Source: Lishizhenia tianjinensis (GTDB lineage Bacteria > Bacteroidota > Bacteroidia > Flavobacteriales_D > Crocinitomicaceae). From it: a stretch of DNA of 64,000 bases. Below, one piece after another: positions 27,609 through 35,886 of this stretch. How positions within the stretch are numbered: position 1 is the stretch's first letter; each line of letters opens with the position of its first letter. Position numbers and translations under genes: made by a program. The notes below the pieces were generated by a model that saw only the letters and a list, made by a program, of their open reading frames with translations, was not told where the DNA came from and did no database searches. The stretch spans positions 224,382-288,381 of the forward strand of contig NZ_FPAS01000005.1 of assembly GCF_900116425.1 (NCBI RefSeq), in the 5' to 3' direction.

Positions 27609-28106
27609 ATGAAAATACCCACTTTAATCTTTCTTGTTACAATATTATTTTCCTGTGCCATCTCAAATAGAAAGGTGAATACTAGGCTGCGAAACAATAC
27701 GTTGAAAGTGGTATATTATGGTAGAAAAGGTGATAGAATAACGAAGGCAAATTTTTATTTTAATTCACCTAATATTTTGAAACAAATGGATACTGTAAAA
27801 AGCGATTTTCTCGATTTAATTCAACCACAACTTCTGTTTTATACAAAGGGTAAAGAGGACACTTTAATCTATAATGTTTCTGACGAATGTGGGTTAGATA
27901 TGGACTCAATTTGCTGTTATGGTCAATCCTTTTACGGTTTTGCAAACGGTTTAGAAAAAAGAAGAATGGTATATAAAATTCCTCTGTGCATAGCAGATAG
28001 CATTGTTGAGAAATATACGCATTTTGAATATAGATTGTTGTATCATCGGAGTTTGACTTGGGACCTGGAGTATACTAGAATTATTGATAGAGGTAGGTTG
28101 AGGTAG
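27609..28106 (+). CDS. Lipoprotein, unknown (accessory island)
   Basis: The 165-residue product begins MKIPTLIFLVTILFSCA with a lipobox Cys16. The mature part includes a Cys pair in DECGLDMDSICCYGQSF and a basic C-terminus (DRGRLR). The first twelve codons and the upstream repeat closely match those of the lipoprotein at 30901, although the mature proteins are unrelated by eye. Family not recognised. Confidence 0.6.
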   Translation: MKIPTLIFLVTILFSCAISNRKVNTRLRNNTLKVVYYGRKGDRITKANFYFNSPNILKQMDTVKSDFLDLIQPQLLFYTKGKEDTLIYNVSDECGLDMDSICCYGQSFYGFANGLEKRRMVYKIPLCIADSIVEKYTHFEYRLLYHRSLTWDLEYTRIIDRGRLR

Positions 28107-28167
28107 TAAGCTTTACATTCTAGTTGTTATCCTCCACTAAAATTCTAAACATAAATCATCCTTTAAT

Positions 28168-28569
28168 ATGATACAAAAGCAGAACAAACAGCCCATAGAA
28201 GAAGCTCTAAAGGAATTCGGTTTTGAAAAAATGTTTATAGATCATTACAGAAGAACGGTGAGCTATCAGGATGAAAATTTCCGTCTAGAACTTTTTAATT
28301 TTCGAGGTGCAGACGAATTAAGAATAGCTTATAATGCAGCACCCAACGAGATGTTTAATTATCAATTGTTGATTAAGTTTTTCATAGACAACTTATATGA
28401 TGTTGAGGAATGTTGCGATTTGGCCCATGATTTAAAAACAACCTTCCCTTTGATAAAGAAATTATTGTTAACGTCAGACAAGATAGATTTAAGCAAGAAT
28501 TACGAAGAAAAACTGAAAACACATAGTGGTGAAATCATGAAATCCTTGGGATTTGAAGGTGAGGATTGA
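28168..28569 (+). CDS. Small cytoplasmic protein, unknown (accessory island)
   Basis: The 133-residue protein has no signal peptide or membrane segment and is acidic and helical, with a Cys pair in VEECCDLAHDL. It looks like a compact soluble domain (FGFEKMFIDHYRRTVSYQDENFRL split over two strands and helices). No family recognised; size and acidity are typical of immunity proteins, but that is only a resemblance. 61 bp after the preceding lipoprotein. Confidence 0.5.
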   Translation: MIQKQNKQPIEEALKEFGFEKMFIDHYRRTVSYQDENFRLELFNFRGADELRIAYNAAPNEMFNYQLLIKFFIDNLYDVEECCDLAHDLKTTFPLIKKLLLTSDKIDLSKNYEEKLKTHSGEIMKSLGFEGED

Positions 28570-28591
28570 GGTGAGAATTTTTAAACTGAAA

Positions 28592-28948
28592 ATGATGAAT
28601 AAAATTAGAGTTCTGTTAAAAGCCTTGGGTGTTTTTATTGCGTATGGTCATTTGAGCTTTTTACCGGATAAACCATTTGGTTTTTCTAGTGTTTTGTACC
28701 TTCCCATACTCTTAATATGCGCGTCTTTTTACCAGGGAAATCTCACCTATTTTGGAATCGAGATAATATTACTTTTAATTACAACCCACCTTTGTATAAA
28801 AGGAATTACGAAATCTGCTATTCGTAACTATGGAAAGAGGTTTATTTTTTCTAGAAAAAGGAATTTTGTAATTTCTTTTGTTGCTTATAATTTAATCCCT
28901 AAGCTGTCGTGCGATTGCATCACCCACCGAATTAATATACAGTTACAA
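28592..28948 (+). CDS. Membrane protein fragment fused in frame to the next gene
   Basis: A continuous frame runs from 28553 to 29473, but it looks like two genes joined. This first part starts best at the ATG at 28592 (MMNKIRVLLKALGVFIAYGH) and has about three hydrophobic segments. Its end (KLSCDCITHRINIQ) reads like translated non-coding sequence. There is no stop before the second part, so either a real fusion or a truncated gene whose stop was lost. Family not recognised. Confidence 0.4.
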
Positions 28949-29473
28949 ATGTTACAACTTCAGAAGTTAAAACAGATTATAATCCCAATCAAAATTATAA
29001 TTCTACTCTTTGTTTTTGTTAGTTGTAATAGTAAAAACTCGACACCAAATAAGTTTATTTTTTCCCCAAACAAATATGGTTGGTACGTTATTGTTAATAC
29101 AAAGTACGGTGAGAAAAAACTAGATAATGAATACTACTTTCCGGATGATGGAATTTTAGTAATTCAACAAGAGGGATTTAGGGTTAACGGAGAGGATCTG
29201 TTTTTTTGCGGTGAAAAACAGTTTTTCCCTTCAGGTGATTCTATTGAGGGAGACATTAGGTTATGTTATTATATGAAATCAATTAACTCTGGTTTCAATG
29301 CGCGTACAATGACCGAACAATGTGGTTTACAGTCAATAAATAATTTGAATGACTTTAGCTCAATAGATTTGTATTTTTTTCGAGTAAATACAAATTGTGA
29401 TAATGTTGACATAGAATTAGATACTTTTATACAAGAGGTGTTCTGTAATCTAATCGAAAGAGAGTTCGATTGA
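28949..29473 (+). CDS. Lipoprotein, unknown (accessory island)
   Basis: From the ATG at 28949 the frame encodes 174 residues beginning MLQLQKLKQIIIPIKIIILL and a lipobox VFVSC, a plausible independent lipoprotein start in the middle of a longer open frame. The mature part has four to five Cys (FFCGEKQF, RLCYYM, EQCGLQS, NTNCDNV, EVFCNL), suggesting disulfides. Family not recognised. Confidence 0.5.
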   Translation: MLQLQKLKQIIIPIKIIILLFVFVSCNSKNSTPNKFIFSPNKYGWYVIVNTKYGEKKLDNEYYFPDDGILVIQQEGFRVNGEDLFFCGEKQFFPSGDSIEGDIRLCYYMKSINSGFNARTMTEQCGLQSINNLNDFSSIDLYFFRVNTNCDNVDIELDTFIQEVFCNLIEREFD

Positions 29474-29534
29474 AGATAGCTTTAAATTAGCTATCTCGCG
29501 ATTCTATCCCGCTTTTACATTCATTATTTTAAAT

Positions 29535-29909
29535 ATGATTTTAGAACAGAAAAAACTACTGGAAGAATTTGCGAAAAAACACTCCTTAAAAGAAAGGACT
29601 ATTGAAGGTTTTAAAAAGAATCGAGATAGGTGTTATAAAGAGGATGTCGAGATTGGTATTCCTCCGTTGAATGGTTATCCGAAAGATACATTGGTTTGTT
29701 TCTTTCGTAGCCATTCCTTAATTTTTGAGAGAAGTTATAGATATTCACCTTGTATTAGGACCCATGTTAGTATCTGTTATAAAGATCACGATACAGAAAA
29801 TATGTTGGATTTAGAGTGTGTTGGTTATTATCAGTTGGATGTAGATGAGAATGGAGAATCTTTTGATGACTGGTTTGTGTTAGAATCTCAGTTTTCTCCT
29901 GAAGATTAA
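29535..29909 (+). CDS. Small cytoplasmic protein, unknown (accessory island)
   Basis: The 124-residue protein has no export signal: an N-terminal helix (EQKKLLEEFAKKHSLKERTI), then a beta-rich part with Cys at RDRCYKED, LVCFFRSH, SPCIRTH, ISCYK-like and LECVGYY positions, and an acidic end (DENGESFDDWFVLESQF). No family recognised. Followed 22 bp later by a partial copy of the island repeat. Confidence 0.5.
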   Translation: MILEQKKLLEEFAKKHSLKERTIEGFKKNRDRCYKEDVEIGIPPLNGYPKDTLVCFFRSHSLIFERSYRYSPCIRTHVSICYKDHDTENMLDLECVGYYQLDVDENGESFDDWFVLESQFSPED

Positions 29910-29930
29910 AATAAGGAATGAGTGTGTTTT

Positions 29931-29958
29931 TTCAAATCCATCAAATTTTCAAATCTCG
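29931..29958 (+). repeat. Island repeat, partial copy C
   Basis: TTCAAATCCATCAAATTTTC and following AAATCTCG match the right half of copy E (31600-31626). The palindrome is absent. Confidence 0.65.
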
Positions 29959-30045
29959 AATTTCGTGTGTCTCGATAACTGTCGGTAGCCTTGATGGCGA
30001 GGTTCTTTATTTATTGTCTAACAACAAAAAAATACTAAAAAAAGG

Positions 30046-30174
30046 GTGGGACATAACGTAAAATTCTATTACAAAAGTGAGGATTCTGACAATGGCATAA
30101 GAGAAATTTCAAAGGGAGATAGATTTAGGGCTAAAAAGCTATTTTCGTCTCAGTTTTATTTAGAGGAAATATGA
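30046..30174 (+). pseudogene. Possible gene remnant, 42 codons
   Basis: An open frame from a GTG at 30046 to TGA at 30172-30174 reads GHNVKFYYKSEDSDNGIREI and ends FYLEEI; its stop overlaps the next ATG by 4 bp (ATGA), as in co-translated pairs. The frame stays open upstream but has no ATG. It looks like the C-terminal end of a gene whose front was lost, or a very small protein. Confidence 0.35.
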
Positions 30175-30794
30175 TTAAAATACTAGGCTTTTGTTTACTG
30201 CTATGTTCATGCAAAGTGTATGTATATCAAAGTGATAATACGGAGAGTTACATTGTAGGTAATAAAAACAAAATAAAGATCTTAAAAACCGATTGGATTG
30301 TCGAAGATTCAGTTTTAAAAGAGTCACATCTAAAAGTCAACTATCTCTATAAATATCAAACTAAATTATCAGATTCCTCATTCCTGTTGCAAGATGAATA
30401 TGGAGAATTTTCATTTCCAAGATCAATAATGGATACTTTTCTGGTTCATTACCTACCTAAGATTGTGTATAGATTCATTGATCATCATTCAGTTAGCAAT
30501 GAACACAACCTCTTTCCCTTGCTGTACAATGATGCCCAAGTGAAAAGGCAAAACTCCTTTAAAGTATTCAATGCGGGTGATACCTTGTGGAATAATATGC
30601 TCATTCACATGTATAATATTTACCCAGTAACTTATACCGAAGACCGTATTTTAAATTACGGAAATCCTATTAATATGGGGTTCACAAAAGATGGACGAAT
30701 TGCGTATATAGCAGTAAGTACTGAAACTAGTCCAAATTGGATTTTTAGAAAAGAAATGATTTTATCTGAATATAGAAAGCGAAGATATTTTTAG
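30171..30794 (+). CDS. Lipoprotein, unknown (accessory island)
   Basis: The 207-residue protein has a short signal peptide (MIKILGFCLLLCSCK) with lipobox LCSC at Cys14. The mature part is mixed alpha/beta with a central FPRSIMDTFLVHYLPKIVYR segment and a Gly-rich stretch NYGNPINMGFTKDGRIAYIA, ending in a basic SEYRKRRYF. Family not recognised. It overlaps the upstream remnant by 4 bp. Confidence 0.55.
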   Translation: MIKILGFCLLLCSCKVYVYQSDNTESYIVGNKNKIKILKTDWIVEDSVLKESHLKVNYLYKYQTKLSDSSFLLQDEYGEFSFPRSIMDTFLVHYLPKIVYRFIDHHSVSNEHNLFPLLYNDAQVKRQNSFKVFNAGDTLWNNMLIHMYNIYPVTYTEDRILNYGNPINMGFTKDGRIAYIAVSTETSPNWIFRKEMILSEYRKRRYF

Positions 30795-30819
30795 GAGTTA
30801 AGGTGAATTATTTAAATTT

Positions 30820-30872
30820 TTTCAAATACCAAACGCAGTTTGGTTTCAAATCTATCAAATTTTCAAATCATA
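30820..30872 (+). repeat. Island repeat, full copy D
   Basis: TTCAAATACCAAACGCAGTT onward, with the palindrome at 30829-30843 intact and two base changes relative to copy E. It ends 28 bp before the ATG of the ankyrin-like lipoprotein. Confidence 0.8.
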
Positions 30873-30900
30873 ACCATTATCAGAATCAAAAAACAACAAA

Positions 30901-31548
30901 ATGAAAATACCCATCTTATTCTTATTTGTTGCAATGTTATGTAGTTGTGTAACCCTGTCGTCGAAACAGGCGGGCTTGGATTGTGATTTATTTGAGATAG
31001 TTCAATCCTCTACCTATGATAAAAGCACTTCTTCAGTAGAAAAGTTTGAGAAATGTGTTCAAAATGGTGTACCGATTGACGTAATAGATTCTACAAGAGG
31101 TTTATTGTTAAATAGGTGCATCGAGAATTTAGATGTACGTTTTACAAAACTATTGCTCGAGAAAGGAGCTAATCCCAATCAAATTGATTCTTTACATATC
31201 CAGAAAGATAAGTTTATCCCCAAAAATGTATTATACATTCCTTTAGCCTACGCTGTACTATTTGGTTCTGAAAAATTTAAATTGCTAATAGATAAGGGGG
31301 CAAGCTTGGAGAGTGACTTTATTTTTGAGCATGTCCTATATAGTACTTGTATCAATTCAGATTATGAAATATTTAAGTTTTTAATTGAAAAATATGGAGT
31401 AAGATGCTGTAAATCTAAAATTCTTGGAGCTTTTTTAAACGATTCTAGTGTTTTGAATCATCTAAGGAATCATAATATAGGACCATCTATGATGACTAAA
31501 GAACAAAAAGAGGAAATAATATCGTCTTTAAAGCAGTTATGTAAATAG
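30901..31548 (+). CDS. Ankyrin-like repeat lipoprotein (accessory island)
   Basis: The 215-residue protein begins MKIPILFLFVAMLCSCV (lipobox Cys16). The mature part contains about three ankyrin-like units: RFTKLLLEKGANPNQID, then PLAYAVLFGSEKFKLLIDKG, then ILF/YEIFKFLIEKYG. Ankyrin units bind proteins, so a surface or periplasmic partner is likely; some ankyrin lipoproteins sit in toxin-immunity loci, which is only an analogy here. Its leader and signal peptide match those of the gene at 27609. Confidence 0.65.
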   Translation: MKIPILFLFVAMLCSCVTLSSKQAGLDCDLFEIVQSSTYDKSTSSVEKFEKCVQNGVPIDVIDSTRGLLLNRCIENLDVRFTKLLLEKGANPNQIDSLHIQKDKFIPKNVLYIPLAYAVLFGSEKFKLLIDKGASLESDFIFEHVLYSTCINSDYEIFKFLIEKYGVRCCKSKILGAFLNDSSVLNHLRNHNIGPSMMTKEQKEEIISSLKQLCK

Positions 31549-31573
31549 TTAACAGGTATTCGAATACTTTTAA

Positions 31574-31626
31574 TATTCAAATCCCAAACGCAGTTTGGTT
31601 TCAAATCCATCAAATTTTCAAATCTC
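31574..31626 (+). repeat. Island repeat, full copy E
   Basis: Carries the palindrome at 31584-31598 and the complete right half ending TTTCAAATCTC. It marks the right edge of the island. An additional inverted repeat, CCCGATAATTATTGGGA at 31639-31655, follows. Confidence 0.8.
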
Positions 31627-31748
31627 AGCTATAGCTCATCCCGATAATTATTGGGAGCATCGGTGATAGTAAATAAACCACTCAACCTTTTTCTACCGCC
31701 ACTTCTTACTTCTTTGCTTATTTTAGTCCAACTATAAAACTTAAGAAC

Positions 31749-33881
31749 ATGAAAAAAACGCTAATGGGTTCCTTGGCCATGCTTACGCTTTTTGCGTGTG
31801 AACAGCCAGAACAACCGAAAGAAGAAATAGCAACAATGCAATATCCGGAAACGAAGAAAGTAGATAGTACCGATACCTATTTCGGGACTACCGTAAAAGA
31901 TCCTTACCGCTGGTTGGAGGACGATATGAGCGCCGAAACGGCAGAATGGGTGAAGGCACAAAACAAACATACCTTTGCTTACCTCAACGAAATTCCTTTC
32001 AAAGACAAAATCAAAAAGCGCTTGGAAGAATTGTGGAACTACGAGAAAATTGGTTCGCCGTTTAAGGAAGGAGAGAATACCTATTATTACAAGAATAACG
32101 GACTCCAAAACCAATACGTCATCTACAAAGTAAACGAAGAAGGCGAAGATGAGGTGTTCTTAGATCCGAATAAATTCAGCGAAGATGGAACAACCTCTTT
32201 AGGAGGATTGAGCTTCTCTAAAAATGGAGAGAAATTAGCTTACTCTATCTCAGAAGGAGGAAGCGATTGGCGTAAGGTCATCGTGATTGATGTGGCGTCT
32301 AAAAATATCATAGAAGATACTATTGTTGACGTTAAATTCAGCGGTATTTCTTGGTTGGGGAATGAAGGGTTCTATTATTCTTCTTACGACAAGCCAAAAG
32401 GAAGTGAGCTTTCAGCAAAAACAGATCACCACAAAGTATATTACCACAAGTTAGGAACGCCACAGTCGCAAGATCAATTGGTGTTTGGTGGAAACCCGGG
32501 TGAAAAATACAGATATGTAGGAGCCGATGTTTCTGAGGATAACAGATACCTTTTCATCTCTTGTCAAGAATCTACCTCAGGAAACAAATTGTTCATGAAA
32601 GATTTGACCATCAAAGATGCACCTTTGGTGACTATGGTCAATCACTTCGATAACGATTCTTACGTAATGGATAACAAAGATTCATTATTGTACATTGTTA
32701 CCAACATGGGCGCACCAAATAAGAAGGTGGTTACCGTGAATGCTAACAATCCAGCAAGCGAAAACTGGGTAGATTTCATTCCAGAAACTGAAAATGTATT
32801 GAGCGTTTCAACAGGTGCAGGTTACATCTTTACAACTTATATGGTAGACGCGGTTTCTCAAGTGAAACAATACGATTACGATGGGAAATTGATCAGAGAA
32901 ATTGAATTACCAGGCTTAGGAACAGCTGGTGGTTTCGGAGGTAAGAAAGATGCAGAAGTATTATACTACTCTTTCTCTAACTACAAAACACCAGGAACAA
33001 GCTTTGTGTTTGATCCTAAAGATGGAACTTCAGAGGTATACAAAAAGCCTGCTGTTGATTTCAACGCAGATGATTATGTAAGCGAACAAGTGTTCTATAC
33101 TTCTAAAGATGGAACAAAAGTGCCGATGATCATTACCTACAAAAAAGGAACGGAAATGAACGGTAAAAACCCAACCATCCTTTACGGTTACGGAGGTTTC
33201 AACGTGAGTTTAACACCTTCTTTCAGCATAGGAAACGCAGCTTGGTTAGAAATGGGTGGTGTATACGCAGTTCCTAACTTAAGAGGTGGAGGAGAATACG
33301 GTAAGAAATGGCACGATGCAGGAACGCAAATGCAAAAACAAAATGTATTCGACGATTTCATTGCAGCGGCAGAATTCTTAATTGAGAAAAACTATACTTC
33401 TTCAGATTACCTTGCAATTAGAGGGGGTTCTAACGGAGGATTATTGGTTGGGGCTACAATGACGCAGCGTCCTAACTTAATGAAAGTGGCATTGCCAGCG
33501 GTAGGTGTATTGGATATGTTGCGCTACCACACCTTTACAGCAGGTGCAGGTTGGGCTTACGATTACGGTACGTCAGACCAAAGCGAGGAAATGTTCAACT
33601 ACCTGTTAGGTTATTCTCCAGTGCACAACGTAGTAAAAGGATCTGAATACCCAGCAACCATGGTAACTACAGGAGATCACGACGATAGAGTGGTACCGGC
33701 GCACAGTTTCAAGTTTGCAGCTGAGTTGCAAGACAAGCAAAGTGGTGCTAATCCAGTGTTAATTCGTATAGAAACAAATGCGGGACACGGAGCAGGAACA
33801 CCCGTGAGCAAAACCATAGAGCAGTATGCAGATATCTTTGCCTTTACGCTGTATAATATGGGATATACACAACTTCCATAA
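31749..33881 (+). CDS. Prolyl oligopeptidase, lipoprotein
   Basis: The 710-residue S9A serine peptidase has a lipoprotein signal (lipobox LFAC, Cys17), probably acting in the periplasm or on the outer membrane, cleaving short Pro-containing peptides. N-terminal beta-propeller starts [17 protein letters not shown]; the C-terminal hydrolase contains [13 protein letters not shown], the nucleophile Ser561 in [11 protein letters not shown], Asp within GDHDDRVVP (643-649) and His680 in NAGHGAG, all intact. Monocistronic with a terminator. Its base composition is normal, unlike the island just upstream. Confidence 0.95.
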   Translation: MKKTLMGSLAMLTLFACEQPEQPKEEIATMQYPETKKVDSTDTYFGTTVKDPYRWLEDDMSAETAEWVKAQNKHTFAYLNEIPFKDKIKKRLEELWNYEKIGSPFKEGENTYYYKNNGLQNQYVIYKVNEEGEDEVFLDPNKFSEDGTTSLGGLSFSKNGEKLAYSISEGGSDWRKVIVIDVASKNIIEDTIVDVKFSGISWLGNEGFYYSSYDKPKGSELSAKTDHHKVYYHKLGTPQSQDQLVFGGNPGEKYRYVGADVSEDNRYLFISCQESTSGNKLFMKDLTIKDAPLVTMVNHFDNDSYVMDNKDSLLYIVTNMGAPNKKVVTVNANNPASENWVDFIPETENVLSVSTGAGYIFTTYMVDAVSQVKQYDYDGKLIREIELPGLGTAGGFGGKKDAEVLYYSFSNYKTPGTSFVFDPKDGTSEVYKKPAVDFNADDYVSEQVFYTSKDGTKVPMIITYKKGTEMNGKNPTILYGYGGFNVSLTPSFSIGNAAWLEMGGVYAVPNLRGGGEYGKKWHDAGTQMQKQNVFDDFIAAAEFLIEKNYTSSDYLAIRGGSNGGLLVGATMTQRPNLMKVALPAVGVLDMLRYHTFTAGAGWAYDYGTSDQSEEMFNYLLGYSPVHNVVKGSEYPATMVTTGDHDDRVVPAHSFKFAAELQDKQSGANPVLIRIETNAGHGAGTPVSKTIEQYADIFAFTLYNMGYTQLP

Positions 33882-33903
33882 GTTGAAAAGAAAATAAATA
33901 AAG

Positions 33904-33936
33904 ACCGCTTTCTAGCAATAGGAGGCGGTTTTTTTA
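33904..33936 (+). terminator. Terminator of the prolyl oligopeptidase gene
   Basis: Ten-base stem ACCGCTTTCT / AGGAGGCGGT (two G-T pairs), six-base loop, then seven T. Confidence 0.85.
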
Positions 33937-33945
33937 TGGCTGGTT

Positions 33946-34090
33946 TTACGGGCTATCCATTGCAACTCCTCACTTATAAAGGTCTTCAACAAACCCAGCA
34001 TGCAAAGCTTCCAAGGTCGCTTTGTTGCAAGGTGTTTCAAAACCTTTCTAAGCTGCGGGGTTTCCATTGCTATCCCTACCAGGTATTAAT
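33946..34090. repeat. REP-like intergenic element
   Basis: Starts GGGCTATCCATTGCAACTCC and ends GGGTTTCCATTGCTATCCCT, with an internal hairpin-like core around 34000-34050. This layout (GGGCTnTCC ... TTnCnnTGCTATCCCTA) resembles a dispersed non-coding repeat I know from Bacteroidota genomes. A similar element lies at 63860-63995. Open frames across it look spurious. Confidence 0.45.
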
Positions 34091-34097
34091 CTATACT

Positions 34098-35858
34098 TTA
34101 TTCAAATACCAAACTATCTTTAGCATGTAAGGCATATATTTTAAGTTCTTCTATATGACCTTGAAGATGATCTGGATTGTAGAGAAACAAATGAAAACTG
34201 TCGCTAGGCGCTATATTATTAAATCTAAACCTGTAGTAAAAATTGAGCTTGATTTGGTCAGTATTGTAGCTAGATGCAGGAGCTGTTCCGTATTCATCTT
34301 TTGTAATATTGCTTGTATCTATTAGTCTCAAATAGGTGGAGAGTCCGTCAAGACTTTCGTCGCAAATGGCCGATATGCGTATGGCATTGGTACCAGGAAT
34401 AAAAAACTTAAAATCTCCTTTGTACATCTCCTCTTTAGAAAGGTAAAAGTCCTGAAACTGCTCGGGAGTTAAAATGGCCAAAGTATCATAGGTCCAGGTA
34501 TGACGTACGTTCTTACCCGCTAAAGCATAATCGGTATCGTATTTTTCCAATAGATCATAAAACTCGAAAGAGTTTCCTGTTTTCCCCCAGGCGTGCTTGT
34601 AACTTTCAAAGGTCATGGCTTCATACCGAAGAATGTCCTTTTCGAATTGGTAGGTCTGAAACAAATTGAGTCCAACCCCACAGGCTAGAAGTACCAAGAA
34701 GGGATAAAAAGTCAGTTTACCTTTGCGTAACTGTGCAATGAAATGTGCAAGTGGAATTAGCAAGAGGGCATAGAGATTTACAAAAGCCCTGTTTCCAAAA
34801 CCAACATACCACCAACACCACCAGGCACTCAATACATAGATGTAAACAGCACTAATGAGCAACCAAGAAAATTCTTTTTTACGCAAGAAGTAGATGCATC
34901 CAAACACGCCGAAAATCATCAAGGGGGTATAGATGAGCCAACCATTGTTAAAGCTGAAAAGTATGTTCCATAGCTCTGGGTCAAAGAAGAAAAACTGTTC
35001 TCCCTTATAGGTGTTAATGGTAACTTTCTCAAAGATGCTATAGTTGTAAATCAGTTGCGGAATCCAGATCAAAACTGCCGTGCATATGGCGAGTAAAAGT
35101 TGCCAAATATGACCAAATAAATAAGTTATACGTTTCTTAAACGCTTTAACACTATCTACGCCATATAGTATTGGGAATAAAAGGAAAATTGCATCCACTG
35201 GACGTATCAAAGACATCATCCCAAAAGCAAAACCAGCATACAGAGCATTTTTCCAGTTCAACTGTTCCAGAGCTTGTATACATCTATCAATAAAAAGTAG
35301 AATGAAATAGAAACTATAGATGTGTGAATAGCTTAAATAACTCGTGGCGTAGTGAAAGTAATTGCTTCCTAAAAACACGATCAACATAGTCAAAGCTATG
35401 GTTGTATCTTGGTAGTACCTTGCTAGTATTTTTATGGAAAGGCGCAGACTTAAAAACAAGAAGAAAAGTGCCGTACAGATAAAAGCAATTTGATAAGGTA
35501 AACTATAACCGTCAGCTTCTAGCTTAAAAAATGATGCAAAAGCATGTGCCACTATAAAACCGGGGGTATAACAAAAGGCTGTACCCATGGTGTATTTGAT
35601 AAAGGGTTTTTCGTCCTCTGTGTATTTAAGTCCGGCGTGTTTTAAGCTTTGTTCTGTATCAAAAGCAAAGGAATGATGTATAAAGGCAGCGGGTAAGTAG
35701 GTATAGTAACCACCGGCGTCAGAAAAAGCGTAACCACCTTCATTCTTCCATTTGGATTCACTTAAAATGGTAACAAGGGCACTGATCATTACTACAAATG
35801 AAAGTAGTACAGACCACGGGTGCTTTTTGAGCATGTTCTTTTTTTCCAAGGAGTTCAA
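34098..35858 (-). CDS. Polytopic membrane protein, GT39-like
   Basis: The 586-residue protein has about 11-12 membrane segments in the first 420 residues and a soluble beta-rich C-terminal domain (about 425-586). An early extramembrane loop has SDAGGYYTYLPAAFIHH, with acidic residues where GT-C (PMT/ArnT-like) transferases have their catalytic Asp. A lipid-linked-sugar transferase is plausible but not proven. It lies 28 bp downstream of the AsmA-like gene. Alternative start: Met9. Confidence 0.6.
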   Translation of the reverse strand: MNSLEKKNMLKKHPWSVLLSFVVMISALVTILSESKWKNEGGYAFSDAGGYYTYLPAAFIHHSFAFDTEQSLKHAGLKYTEDEKPFIKYTMGTAFCYTPGFIVAHAFASFFKLEADGYSLPYQIAFICTALFFLFLSLRLSIKILARYYQDTTIALTMLIVFLGSNYFHYATSYLSYSHIYSFYFILLFIDRCIQALEQLNWKNALYAGFAFGMMSLIRPVDAIFLLFPILYGVDSVKAFKKRITYLFGHIWQLLLAICTAVLIWIPQLIYNYSIFEKVTINTYKGEQFFFFDPELWNILFSFNNGWLIYTPLMIFGVFGCIYFLRKKEFSWLLISAVYIYVLSAWWCWWYVGFGNRAFVNLYALLLIPLAHFIAQLRKGKLTFYPFLVLLACGVGLNLFQTYQFEKDILRYEAMTFESYKHAWGKTGNSFEFYDLLEKYDTDYALAGKNVRHTWTYDTLAILTPEQFQDFYLSKEEMYKGDFKFFIPGTNAIRISAICDESLDGLSTYLRLIDTSNITKDEYGTAPASSYNTDQIKLNFYYRFRFNNIAPSDSFHLFLYNPDHLQGHIEELKIYALHAKDSLVFE

Positions 35859-35886
35859 TTAGGGGATTAAAGTAAAGAGAATAAAC

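Noticed and set aside
26610..31740. Classical integron
   Set aside because: No integrase, no GTTRRRY core sites and no paired R/L boxes are visible; only the cassette-like layout is shared.
33936..34130. Plus-strand 64-residue ORF
   Set aside because: Lies in a REP-like non-coding element and overlaps the end of the membrane protein gene; no family-like sequence.
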